From contig JASBNA010000002.1 in assembly GCA_038087015.1 (NCBI GenBank), positions 1,488,001 to 1,552,000 of the forward strand: 64,000 nt of DNA. Reading direction: 5' to 3'. Below are positions 48,453 to 60,397 of this stretch, one piece after another. The DNA is from Cerrena zonata (taxonomy: Eukaryota; Basidiomycota; Agaricomycetes; Polyporales; Cerrenaceae). How positions within the stretch are numbered: the stretch's first letter is position 1; each line of letters opens with the position of its first letter. The notes under the pieces were generated by a model, which ran no database searches, was not told where the DNA came from, and saw only the letters and a list, made by a program, of their open reading frames with translations. A program made the position numbers and the translations under genes.

Positions 48453-49577
48453 TCACTCATCACCGTATCTCCTACTGTGCCTATCAAGTCCACCACGGTT
48501 TCCTGGGACCATCTTTCGAGTACAGTGATTGGCATAGTGACCCTTCTCACCACACTAGACGACATGACAATGAGGCGTGACCATTCAAATGGAGTTACCC
48601 AATAAAAACGTACCTTGAAGCAGACAACATCTTCGATATTTCGGCGGGGACCAGGGGGTCCACTTGTACCTCCTCCGCCCGGTCCTGCACCACCCGCTCC
48701 TCCAAAGTCGGCATAGCGACCATAACCTGGCGGGGGTGGACCGAGTTCTCTGTGAGTTGGTGGCGGTGGAGGTTCGTACGCTTCTGGTGGAGGCAATCCG
48801 GGTTTAGGACTGTGAAAAGATGGTGTTTGATCAGAATGGAGGATCCGAGGAAGTCAGGACTTACTGGCCACGAGGGCATTCAGGCCCTAAAGGACAGAAC
48901 CCGGTGAGGTAATTTTGACAAGCTACTCGTCGTACATGTTTCCTCGGGCATGTCGGGCCTTCGCATTGTAACCCAGTTAGTTAGTGAATACGTCACACGA
49001 TACAACGGTACCAGGTAACAAGTGAGACTCACCAAGTTTACAGAATCCCCGCTTATAATCCGGACATTCCACCTTCCTCTCCTTCGGATGGGCGTAGAGA
49101 CATTCATCACCAGCGGAACAATATCCGTATTTCGCGTACCACCAACATTCTGGCATACGTCTCAGATTGTATTCGTGCAAGAACTCGCATGCATCGCCCT
49201 TCTTACATAGGCCACGCAGCCAATGTTTACATACGGTAGCCAAACGTTCACGATCTCGAGGATGTGTGGGGAGCTGTTTTGGAGGTTGGAAGTTCAGTGC
49301 GGAGGGTTGTGTATGTCTCAGTGGACAATGTAATGGTCCCAGCGGACATCCTCCTGGTGTAAGAGCAAGTTGACAGATCTGGTCATCTGTAAGGGGACGT
49401 TAGAATGCATATCTTAAGTTCAACTTTAGGGAAATGTTGCATACCTTTATCTAGCTTGAGGCGGAGATCATTCTTGATGTAACTCTCCTCTGCGAAGTTA
49501 TTTTGATGGAACTGAGGACGAATAATATCTCTCAGTTGAGAGGGTCCTGCAAGAGGATTTGCCATAGAGGCTGCCAT
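48453..49577 (-). CDS. YTH1: mRNA 3'-end processing factor Yth1/CPSF30
   Basis: CCCH zinc-finger subunit of the cleavage and polyadenylation factor that reads the AAUAAA signal. Five CCCH fingers are visible: CQLALTPGGCPLGPLHC, CKHWLRGLCKKGDACEFLH, CWWYAKYGYCSAGDECLYAH, CPDYKRGFCKLGPTCPRKH and CQNYLTGFCPLGPECPRGH. A Pro/Gly linker and a terminal CCHC zinc knuckle (CGEKGHYANHC) follow. Fungal Yth1 of yeast lacks the knuckle, whereas CPSF30 of animals has one; here it is present. Exon one is 49577-49445 and the stop lies at 48453-48455. Introns split the knuckle from the linker and fall after Gly-His of finger five. Confidence 0.93.
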
Positions 49578-49915
49578 GACAGTCAAATGTACACTATATA
49601 ATCCTTGTAGCTGATGGTAGTCCGTTTGGGGTATTTGTGTAATATTACAGATGACGTTCAGTGAAAGAGACAAGTGGATTCGGACTTCGAGCCAGTCTCA
49701 CAGTGATGACTAAGCGCACAATGTTGTGGCTCGATCATTCCACGTGGTGAGTGTTTCGACGACTGAATTTGGTAAGTGAGAAGGTTTGCATACAAGTTGC
49801 ATTGGATCATCTTACGGTGTCGCACTAGTCACAAGCTGATTCCCTGAGAGGTGTTGTATTTCTGGAAGCGGTCTCAGCAAAGCTAGGGGTCTGAGGGTCT
49901 AACTACATGACTAAA
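49578..49915. other. Intergenic
   Basis: YTH1 promoter and 3' flank of the M16 gene. Nothing further recognised. Confidence 0.4.
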
Positions 49916-52900
49916 TCACCGACTGTCTTCACTACTTTCACTGCCGCTTTCGCTCGAGGCATCTGAGCCATCCGCCATCTCCACGTCGATCGTCTGCTGC
50001 TCAACCTTATATCCCACCTTTTCAAGTCCCTCAGTAATTTCAGCAGTCTTACCCGGTGCAGTGACAACGACTGACACGGAAGACGAGGGGTCGAACAGAG
50101 GGAGGAAGTACTTCTTCAGTGCTTCAAGAACATCCTCCTTGGAAACGCCTTGGTATTTGGAAAGCAACTCGACATTCCAGTTTTGTGGAACATCCTTGAG
50201 CGCTTGGTTAGTGAACGAATTCAATGCCTAGGTGATGGTCTCAGTATCGCTGGAGCGGTCCTTGATAGAATGCGGACTTACAGCGGATCCGGGCGATTGA
50301 ACGCTCTTAGCCACGTTGTACACAAGGGTACTTTAGCGGCATCAAGTGTGGTGTCCTCGAGCTCGATCTTCAAAGGAGGTATCAGATTCTGCGGGCAAAA
50401 AAAATGCGAATAACCACTTACGGTTCCGTCCACGAGGCCTTCCAGTACTTTACGTGCTTGACTGGATGCTTCCAGACTGCTGGAACTCTATTATAAAGAC
50501 GAGACATACTGTCAACAGTATAGTCATGAATATAGGAGAATGTGTTTTACCCTGTACAACGAGAAGCTGAACCATCCAGCTTCTGGGTCAACAGAAACGT
50601 ACGCTCCGTAAGCTAATCCGGAACCGCGGATGTACCTCTGTTCCAATGTAAGCAACTCGCTCAAAATACGATAGAACACAACGTACCCAGAGATAGCTCT
50701 CTGTTGCATTGAGAACTTCTGCAGCTACACGAAGAGCAGGCCAGTCGGGATGTTGGAAACCAGTAAAGCCTTTAGCCATATGGGTGACGAAAGAGCTCTC
50801 AATAGACGGTAATCCCACAACGATGGCCTAGTTGTAGGTTTTTGTGTTAGCATAGTTCTCTGGTTACAAAAAAGATAAAATACCTTCTTGGCTGGTTTCT
50901 TTCCAACCTCACTCAAAGAATCAGAGATGAGCGGGACTGAGTCAAGAGGTCCCTCCTGAAGAACATATGTAAGTCAAAATGAATACAAAATTGTGAGGTA
51001 TAACAAACCGAGACTCGATCTTGGAAATACTTCGCCCAAGTGCTGCGTGGACGTTGCAAACCCAAGACGTTACCGGCAACGGAGAAACGAATTCCAGCGG
51101 AATTTGTCACTTCAAAGATAATTAGCAACGACCAAGATGAGTTGACGTGATACTCACTGTGTTGTCGGATGGTCTCGAAATCTCGGAGAACCTCTTCCGG
51201 AGTTTCCTGGAGTCTCTGGGCAATGCGGGGGATGAACTCTGATTGAGGCAGGATACCGTTGGCGCGTGATGTGACATTTTCAGCGTACATCAGGGTAGCT
51301 GTCAGTGAGCTCAATACAGTGCTGCCATCTCGTCTCAGCTCGGGCAGGGATTGCTGTACTTTTGCGATGTTCACTTGCAGGCTGAAGTGGAGTGTGCATA
51401 ATTAGGTCAAGTGCGATAAACAGTAACAAGTAACTTACCGGTCCTTAGCAAACTCACTTCCGTAGATCAGATCCCTGAGCCAGGCGACAGCAGTTTCGTA
51501 TTGATCCACGTTTACTTTGATACGAACACGGAGGAGCTCAGAGAACTTGTCGCCGAGGCCGAGGTTGACGTCATATGATACAGTATCATTGTCAAGTCGG
51601 TTTACAACCTCTTCGTGGGACAATTGTTCCCCGGAGAGTCGTTTCACTGGGAGTGAGAAGAAGGAAGCAAGGTAAACGGACATGTACCTAATTGAACAAG
51701 TGTAAGCGGAGGAATATGTCAAATCAAAGATGATACATACGGGCGAAGGTGGTCAGGTAGTGACTTGAGAGACAAGTACGCAGTTACAGAGACAAAATCA
51801 GACTATTAGGTATGTCAGCATTGTTTTTTGATGTCATGTTTTGCGTAAACGAGATTTTAGGTACCTGGACATGATCGTATTGAACGAAGAATGGTAGCTC
51901 TGATCCATCCGCATTGATGTGTTGTACCAGCTTTTGATTGCCAACTTGATCTGTCCTGCCAGTGCGTCCTTGTCCAGCTTGCTGAACACTCTGTACCGGG
52001 ATCCAAGAGATACTCTTCACATCAGGAACTGGGAAGCTCTTCAAGACCTCGGGAGGAATTTCTTTGTCGTGTTCCGCTTTAGCGTCGTTGAGGAGTTTCT
52101 CTCTCTTCGCAAGGCCATCGGGACCAAGACTCTCCCGTTGTGCGGCAACCCGAGCTTTCTCTTCGGTTTCCAAACGTTCAGCAAGAGCCGCAGAAGGCTT
52201 GCCTATCACCACTGCGTATTTGGAGTCAAGGAAGTATCTGTGGAACGTACATGTTAATTTCAAACATGATTTGTATCAGAATATACCCACTTTCGAATCA
52301 GATTCGTCCAATCTGCATTGGTCCACTTCTTGAGTTCAGCGTAATGGCTAATATCATCACAAGCCGGTGCAAGATCAGAGCCGTCTTCTTTCCCGTACAG
52401 AGCATCCAGGAGAACTACCATGTTGAAAGCATCTCCTTGTTCGTTTTCCATTCGCGACAGATGCTAAGCGGTACATTATTATTAACTCGTCGAAGGTAAG
52501 AGTCGAAAAAAAATACCTGGCGCTCATCCCGGTTTAGTATTACGGCCATTCGGTCCATATCCAGACCCTCGTCGACAATGCGCTGCAAACTTGCTCTTAG
52601 CCTCACATCGAAAGTATCGAGGTGCTCGATCGGAACGGAGCTGGCATAGAATGGGACGTCAAAGGAAGTTGCCGCTTGATTTTCCGAAAAATAGAGGTAT
52701 GCGCTGTTTCCACCTTAAATCAGCTTGCGCCTTATGGAGATAGTTGAAACATACCAAAGTGGTGAGTCAGTCTCAACGTACTCCTTACTCAAAGGAGCGA
52801 CAGGAGACGCTGTTAGGTAAGTATTGAGAACATCAATAGCCTAGGAAGCATTGATAAGTCAATTATGCACACGCTGTACCGGGTTTCGTACCTTGCGTTC

Positions 52901-54302
52901 CACGAATGCATTCAGAGGAGGACCGCGGAAGGTGATCTCGATCTCGCCAACGCTTTCATCTTTCTCTGGAAACTCAACATCGGCCTTGACTGTCTCCGAA
53001 ATTGGGCCCCGTTGTGCGCTGGCTGTCTCAACAAACGGTCGTTTCCAACCAGCTGGTTTCGGACCATTGTTCTGCTTGTGCTCCACAATCCTGGGCTCGA
53101 TCTTATCTTGCACTACATCTAAGAGTGACTCTGTTCCTGATGCAAGTTTTCCAGCGACAATCAATGTTAAGTTATGTGGAACGTAATATGTATGATGGTA
53201 TTCCCGGACTGTGAACAAGATGATCATTTAATTTAGTCGAAGAAGAGATAGGCTTTTAAATGAGAAAACGGACTTTGTTCGATGGTCAATGCTCTCAACG
53301 CTTCCATCAGTCCTCCTGTTTCACTTCTATATGCGCTTCCTGGAGGGTTGATTAGGCGTTGCATCCTGAAAATTGGTCACTAAAGGCTGCGCGCGAAATA
53401 GAGGGCGTTATGCTCATACCGGAGTTGCATCAAGTCGCCAGGAGTGTTCTCGCGACCCTGCATCTCGCTGTAAACGACACCAGAATCTTCTCCGCTGCCA
53501 TTAATGTGATGGACCTAAACATTTGAGGTCTTAATTCGAGGCGAAAAAATAAAGATATAAGGACATCACCTCCGTAACAAACCCCGCATCGGTCAGAGTC
53601 GGATACAGGATATGATCAACGTAAATGGGTAGAATTTGGAGGAAGCCTTGCTCTCCGGCTGTGGCAACTGTGTATGCAGTGTGATCGGTATCCGTCCATG
53701 CGTTGGTACCATTGGCGAATCCTCTATTAGCAAGATGATCTATGATACCCTTGTAGGGGTATTTTTCGGATCCCATGAACACAAGGCTAAAGATACGATT
53801 AAATCGTTGTATCTCGGACTAGAAGAATTCACATACTGCTCGAGCGTATGGGGACATCCGGTGTCATTGAATACTGAATAGAACATTAATGTTAAATGCA
53901 TTCGTGGAGGAGGTTAACACCCACTTTCAGTTGGGACAACAAAGTACCCATTGACGATCGGAGCTACACTTTTAAGTTAACAACTTATCACTTGACCTGC
54001 ATGACCCACAATCGAAGGAGGGATATTTTACCATCATAATCCAGGTGAACGACACTCAAGCCAGAATTTCTGCTTCTCCACTTGGAAACCTTGATATCGG
54101 CATAACTCAGTTTGAACTTTGTGACCAGGTCGAAGTTGCCGTGGCGCTGTGACATTGTTGATAATATGGGCGAGCGGGAGAGTGCCAGAGATGCGTAAGA
54201 CCTGGGCTGGTTGAAAATAGAGCGTCCTAGGAACTGTGTAGGAAGTCGAGAGGATTGAGAGTGTGGCGAGCGGTATGTCCAAGGTTTTAGGAAACGCAGC
54301 AT
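49916..54302 (-). CDS. M16-family zinc metallopeptidase (YOL098C/Sdd3-like)
   Basis: A large multi-exon gene encoding a roughly 1100-residue insulinase-fold protease. The inverted zinc motif HTLEH lies in CPHTLEHLVFMGSEKYPYKG, followed by TNAWTDTDHTAYTVATAGEQG and the downstream SGVVYSEMQG stretch supplying the third ligand. Three further M16 domains follow (EYHHTYYVPHNLTLIVAG; MSVYLASFFSLPVKRLSGEQ; GSGLAYGAYVSVDPEAGWFS). The C terminus is acidic/Ser-rich. The full architecture suits the YOL098C-type subgroup rather than mitochondrial processing peptidase. The ATG 54302 gives an Arg-rich, acid-free leader; the ATG 54155, in frame, gives a cytosolic form starting MSQRHGNFDL. Confidence 0.87.
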
Positions 54303-54664
54303 TCAGATGGGCTATGAGGATTAGGGAGATTGCCGAGACAAGACAGGGTCGTAGATCCTGATAAAGAACAGTACAGTCAAGTACTGCTTCGAGTGAAAGA
54401 GCAGCAAAAAGTCGTAAATGACCAGCTGAGTGTTTGAGGGAGAGTACGTGTGCCTCATTAATTTCACTCTCAATTATTACTTCAGAGACTCGGTCACGTG
54501 CATCCTTTATTTGGAAGGTCGGCGTAAGACACGGCCATCCTTCAGAACGCCCGGGGCTTACAGAAACCTTGAAGACGTACTCGCGAATACTAAGCTCGGT
54601 CATTCAGTTGATTAAAGTATCCCCATAATATGCCTTTCACCAACCTTTACCTCCACCCATCACT
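54303..54664. promoter_or_regulatory. Bidirectional promoter region (M16 peptidase / Zn2Cys6 copy 2)
   Basis: 362 bases between divergent starts. The minus frame is open through much of it, but only as a shadow. A CACGTG-like E-box (GTCACGTGCATC) lies near 54492-54503. Confidence 0.45.
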
Positions 54665-57362
54665 ATGCCGAAAGTACCGTCGTCCAAACGAGAGCGTGAG
54701 CCTAATCCACATGTCTTGAAGAGGAATCAAGTAAGTGATGGTCAAAGTTGAAGTTGAACGCTTCGAAGCCCCCAATTTATACTGTGTGAGCCTGATGGTG
54801 TTATGCCCGTAGGCCTGCCACCAATGTCGGAAAAGAAAAATGGTTCGTGAGATAAGACTTACATTACGATCCGACGACTAATCTAATGTTAACATAGAAA
54901 TGGTTAGCGATACTAACCTTCTACAATGGCAACTACTTATAAAACCGATACTTCGTAGCGACGCTCGCCGGCCATGCTCCGGGTGCATTCGGTCCCATGC
55001 CTATGCATTGGCTCATGCTCCACTGGGGACAGATGTTCCTGAAGAACCCGACTGTACCTTCGACGAAGGTGACATCTAATATTCACAACGATTGTCCGAA
55101 TATTCCTCATAGATAATATAGGAGCGGAAATTCCGGATGACGTGGAGACTCCTGAAGACAGAGCACGGGCAGCTGCTCTGGAAGATAAAATCGGTAATTG
55201 CCATTCGCAATTCCCTCTATACGCATGAGCTAACAAACTCATAGCCGAGCTCGAAACATTATTGAAATTAACAGAATGGCAAGCAAATATGATACCGGAC
55301 AAAGTTTCAAACGACGACTTCTTTTGGCCTGCAGGCTCTCAGGGAAATACCCCTGACTCTCTGCCTAGTACATCTGAAACTGAAGGATCGAGGTCAACCT
55401 TCAGTGCAGAATGTACTACACAAGACTTATGGCCTCCCAACCTACCACCATTGAATATCCTTCATCACCTGTTCGTACCGCTAATCAATCACTCGCCGGT
55501 ATTTATCTAAACCCCAAATATAGAGCAGACGCTTGTTTCAAGTGTATCCCACAGAGTCGTCGTTTAGTGCACTCACCTTCATTTATCGCCTCGTTTTCTT
55601 TAAGCCCTTCTGATCCCAATTTCCCTCCATTGTCTTTGCTACACGCGATCTGTGCGGCAGGAGGTCGTTACATGGCCAAATCCTTGACTTCCAGCTACAT
55701 CACGGGTGAACAAAAGGATTACTACGGTCATAAATCTTTTGTTGAGGAGCAAGCTACACTAGCACGGCAATCTATCCAGATGAACACTCAACATGGCGAT
55801 AAACTTCTCCAACATCTACAAGGTTAGCGATATTTAGCATAGCTAGATATATTTCAATATTGACCCGGACTCAGCTTGTGTTTTATTGACGTGGTATTAT
55901 TGGTACAGCGCAAAGTATGTTGTTGTCACTATGTTTCATTAAACATACGCGCTAACTCATCGAATAACAGATGGATGGACGTAAGTAATGTCTCCCGAAG
56001 TGTCAAATGCATACTCATATCTTGTAAAAGGTTCATATTCTATCAGGGATGACATTGCGTACAGCGGTCTCAATGGGCTTAAACATGTCTCCGCCTTATC
56101 CATTGATTGTCTCTCACCCAGATAAGACCACTAAAATCACATCTTTGCTGCCACCGGCAAGAGACCGTATTGAGCTAGAAATACGGCGGAATGTATTTTG
56201 GTCGGCATACTGCATAGAACGTCTATACGGTTGTGGGAACGGCTGGCCTCTAAGCCTCAGCGATGAAGACATCTCGCAAGTTATGCCAACTTCTTTGCAT
56301 GACTTTGAAGCTGGTGTAGGTAACATGTCTTCATTTGTCGTTACTATCTAACCTTTTCCCGCAGGTCATTACCAGTCCCGAAGACCGACAGTGGTCTCAT
56401 GACAAAGACATATTGACGAAACATCCGAATAACCATTCCGACCCCTTCATACTTTACGTCAAATCTGTGATACTTCTTTCACGAGTGAAATCCTTATGTC
56501 TTAGAGCTCGCATCCGATATTATCCCCAAATCCAAGCACCAGATATTGCACAGGATCCACGACTCTCTGCAGAGTTCTGGGACTTGGAAACTGCTGTCAA
56601 CACTTTTAAAAATAGCCTCCCAACACTATCCAAGTCACCCATCACGGGCGAGGTGGTGGATCCATTACTTTTCTCCGTTGTGTGTGCGCCTTATGTGTAC
56701 GCAGACTTCCCCTTCTAACCCGTGTCCCTATGTTGACCATCTCATTTCTAGTGCGAAGATATTCTTACATGAACAATTTGCACATGTCGGAAACCCAAGT
56801 TGTATCTCTGCTTTCCACACTTTGACCAATGCGCGTTCTATCATCGATCTTCTGCATGCTGTCACAATGACAGAATTCGACCTTTCCAGAATAGGCCTCT
56901 TCCCGATAGTATGTATACTTTATTTAACTCGCTTGGTAATAGTGCTATTGCTTATACCTATTATAGTTTGCATGGTTCACTGCGGGGAGGGTCATCACTC
57001 GTTTCCTCCGAGCAGCACAGACGGAAGGTTCCTCAGAACATCGAGAACCGCTGGAACATGAAGCCGCGTTCGTATTGGGCTCTCTGAAAGCCCTGGGTGA
57101 CTCGATACCCTTGTCACGTACGTCTCATAACTATACCATTCCACTCATATCTCATGCCTTCTACTCTATAGGACGGTACGCAGGAATGCTTGATGACCAC
57201 TTACACCATATGTGCGGGATGGAAACCGCCGCAAAGGTTCACGATCTCAGCGAGAAGCGTCAACTAGAACGGACCTCTCCAGAAGAACTAGAAAGTATCC
57301 ACGCAGAAGCAGTATACGAATCCCGACTCGAACAAGGCCTCAGAGGCTACCTCTCGGTTTAG
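54665..57362 (+). CDS. Zn2Cys6 transcription factor with fungal_trans domain (copy 2)
   Basis: At least 13 exons; the first are 54665-54730, 54813-54842, 54898-54902, 54959-55068, 55113-55193 and 55245-55470. The zinc cluster reads ACHQCRKRKM, then KCDARRPCSGCIRSH and PDCTFDE, spacing C-x2-C-x6-C-x5-C-x2-C-x20-C, again with a long last loop. The Lys-Cys pair at the third cysteine spans a 5-base exon. The fungal_trans part includes CIPQSRRLVHSPSFIASF, LLTWYYWYSAKWMD (with a 10-base exon at 55971-55980), RRNVFWSAYCIERLYGCG and LFSVVCAPYVAKIFLHE. Stop TAG is 57360-57362. It has the same plan as the copy-1 regulator 9 kb away; the targets are unknown. Confidence 0.85.
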
Positions 57363-57697
57363 GTGATATTTTTTCCCTCCTCTCGGACCTTGGTAATCCT
57401 TGCACCGTGGGTTTCTCATCTTGACATCAGTCTCCTATACTACTAGGTATTCTCCCATAATTGTTTTACCAAGATCTCTTAGCCCCCTCAGTCTGTAATT
57501 TGTCGTAATTAGATCTCCAGTCTCACCGTCACTCTATATTAGGCCTCGATCATCACTTTGTACAATACTACCGATCGAATACTTGTAATATTTATGCCAC
57601 GGCGGCGTTTCGGTGTTTGTATATCACTGTTGTGTTTTGTCCCTTACTCTCATCGAGTCCGAGTCTGAGATTCGGTGAAACAGGCTTGTCTCTAACT
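57363..57697. other. Intergenic
   Basis: 3' flank of the regulator and PHA2 promoter. No other feature recognised. Confidence 0.4.
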
Positions 57698-58887
57698 ATG
57701 ACATCGGAAGAAACATTACCCTCACCTAAGGTCGCCTTTCTTGGCCCTTTGGGTACGTATTCTCACCAGGTTCGTGATCTACGCATATGCAACCAGAGGT
57801 TGATTCGAGCTTCGTGCCACATGGCAGTGTGCTGTGGAACACTTCGGTGACAATGCGACATACACAAACTACCCAACATTGACAAGTAAGTACGCATATA
57901 TTCAATTCATTGAGAACATACAGACGGAACTTTGCGGTTATACAGAGGTCTTTCATGCCGTCGGGGATGAAGTGGACTACGCTCTCATTCCGCAAGAGAA
58001 TACCATCTTCGGTTCGGTTGTGGAGACATACGATTGCCTAAGACTGCCAGAACTTGGAGAAAATAAATTTATTCGAGGAGAGAAAACCATTGGGATCCAG
58101 CACTGTCTCGTTGTTCGCCAGGGTGTCGAGCTCGGTGATGTGAAGAAAATCATCAGCCACGAACAGGTAACATCGTGGTCCCCAACCTCTGTCTCTCCTC
58201 TAACTGATGCCATAGGCTCTCGGACAATGTTCGAAATTCTTGACAGAAAACTTCCCGGACGCTATTTTGGAGAAGAGACCTTCAACAGCAGAAGCAGCAC
58301 AGTCACTTCTAACTCCTGAAGAAGGCTTCGAAGGCGAACGTGCAGCCATTTGCTCTGCTGTATGCGCGACTATGTTTGAAGAACTCCAATTGGTCAGGAA
58401 AGTATTCAAAACGAGAAATGTATGTTCAACCAGTGTCTTTTATTGACGCTTTTCACTGATTTCTGAACATTTCAAAGTCAACTTCACTCGTTTTTATGTC
58501 ATCGCGTCATCATTACAAATGACTCCGCCAAAATCGCCGAAGCCCCGTCTACGACAAGCTCTCATTCGCATCGGTATGACTGCAGAAGCTGAAATACCAC
58601 CTGAAAATGCCAGCTATCATCGCCCACTCCATCATGTCATTAGTACCCTCTTCACAAGTTTCGGAGTTCCAGTCACTCGTATCGATCGACGACCCTCATT
58701 GAGGCCCATCCCCTTCGATGATGTATATTTCATTGAAGTGGAAGAGCTTGGTACACCATTGGAGTATAGGAACCCGACAGCTTCACCTAGTAGTGTCTCA
58801 GAAGAGAATTGGTTGAGGAAAGTACAAGAAAGCGTGCGCAGAGTGCGGTCAGCAGGTTTGGATGCTACACTGATAGGGCTATGGTAG
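57698..58887 (+). CDS. PHA2: Prephenate dehydratase
   Basis: Converts prephenate to phenylpyruvate in phenylalanine synthesis. KVAFLGPLGTYSHQ, the catalytic region AVGDEVDYALIPQENTIFGS, IISHEQALGQC, EAAQSLLTPEEG and a TRF motif (NFTRFYVI) are present. A C-terminal regulatory ACT-like region follows (RQALIRIGMTA, HHVISTLFTSFGVPVTRID, DATLIGLW). Exons start 57698-57769, 57828-57885 and 57946 onward; the stop is 58885-58887. Around 58389-58396 the frame must shift by one base to pass from MFEELQL to ESIQNEK and on to NFTRF, so a base seems missing. No intron explains it. Confidence 0.88.
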
Positions 58888-58967
58888 TGCTCATGATCTA
58901 CGAAGATATGTACTATATTACTTTTCATCTTGAACATAAGACAATGCAAATGTACGAATAAAATCAA

Positions 58968-60397
58968 TTACTCTGGCTGAGCTATAGTATCTATCGATTG
59001 AGGCTCGGTATTGTTCGTCTGTCCAACGACTTCTATCATCTTGTTTTCGGCTTGTCCGGGCTTGAGTTCTACGTTATCCAGGAAGTCGTTTTCCACAAGG
59101 AAGTGTATAGCTTGTGAAAGGTTCGAGACGGTCATGCGAATCTCAGGCAGTAGAAGCTGTAATAACGGATGGTCAGAAACATGGTGAATATATAAGGTTA
59201 CGTCGATACTTACATTCCGGAGGAGCGAAGGGCGGGAAGCGAAGGGATTGTGTGGCGGTCTCCTAGGCTGTCTGGGAGGTGGTTTGCGACGTTGGGGATA
59301 CAACTTAGTATCCGGCGTTTCATGTGTTGCTGTAATCTCTGTAGTCCCGTCTGCGTCCTTCATATCTACATCTTCTTGGGCAGGAATTTGTGCAGGAGGA
59401 GCCACCTTGGACGAAACAACTTCGGGAGCACCGTCTGAGTCCGAATCTGAACCTGATTCAGAGTCTGAATGGTTTTGTTTCGAAGACGACGGAGCTTGGC
59501 TTTCGAATGTTACAGGTTTCGGAGGAAGACTGAGATCGGGTTTAGGAACACTCGAATGGCCTGCAACACCTCCACCACGTCCTCCCCATCCACGATCCAC
59601 GCCTCTAGTTGCTCTACCACGTCCCCTACCTCGCCCTCTGGCAGAGGAATCTCCAGACTCCTCTATCCGTCTCCGTTTTTGTCGAGGTAAACGGGGGTCA
59701 TCTATAGGCAATTGTCCACGTTCAATAGCATCGCTTAGTTTTTGCTGTTTGTCGGCGACACGGTCAGCTGTAGGGAAACGCTTTCTTCGTTCTGCGATCC
59801 ATTGTTCGATCGCTTCGGGTGTGTCGAGTTTGTGATTAGTGCCTTGAATCGGAATGGGTTTTCTATATTAAAATATAGTGACGTTTAGAACCATGAAACA
59901 ACGAGGGGACGATAGTAAAACGTTACAAACCCTTTGAGACTTGGATCAGCATCCCAGTCATCCTTCTTCTTCCTCTTCTCCCATCCGGGGGGATAAATCA
60001 AATGTCTGTCCATCATATGTATCTCCACCGACTTTGAGGATCCTGTAAACTGACACCCTGGCTTGGAGCATTTTGACGAACCAGGTTGATACCATTGTCC
60101 AACTGGCCTGCTCCGAATGGCTGGTAAAGACGAACTCTGCTCGGGGCTATAAGTCGACGAGAGAGTATATCCCTCTGAGGTTGTAGATGCATTACCCCAC
60201 CCTTGTTGGGTGTAAGCTTGAGCGTAATGAGAAGCTACGCCGTATTGTGGTTGAGCATATTGGGCATATGCATTCCAGTAATGATTAGACTGAGCGGAAG
60301 ATGAGGCTACAGGTTGTGGGATATATTGGCTAAGATTTTGACCATGAGGAACAGGTGGCAAGGAAGGATGGGAGGGCAAACCTCGACGAGGTTGCAT
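58968..60397 (-). CDS. NUFIP1/Rsa1-type protein (box C/D snoRNP assembly), 434 aa
   Basis: Three exons (60397-59931, 59862-59214, 59156-58968) give 434 residues. A Tyr/Gln/Ser-rich N terminus precedes a C2H2-like finger (CSKPGCQFTGSSKSVEIHMMD plus RH) and the NUFIP signature: KPIPIQGTNHKLDTPEAIEQ, then WIAERRKRFPTADRVADKQ. An RG/acidic linker (RGRGRGRGRATRG, DSESGSDSDSD) and a C-terminal helical block (RMTVSNLSQAIHFLVENDFL) follow. NUFIP1/Rsa1 proteins bind Snu13/15.5K and help assemble box C/D snoRNPs. The nuclear role here is inferred from this domain. It converges with PHA2, 80 bases away. Confidence 0.87.

Noticed and set aside
54034..54603. Minus-strand 189-codon frame overlapping the M16 start
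   Set aside because: A different frame from the M16 coding frame; sequence lacks family features and runs through the shared promoter.
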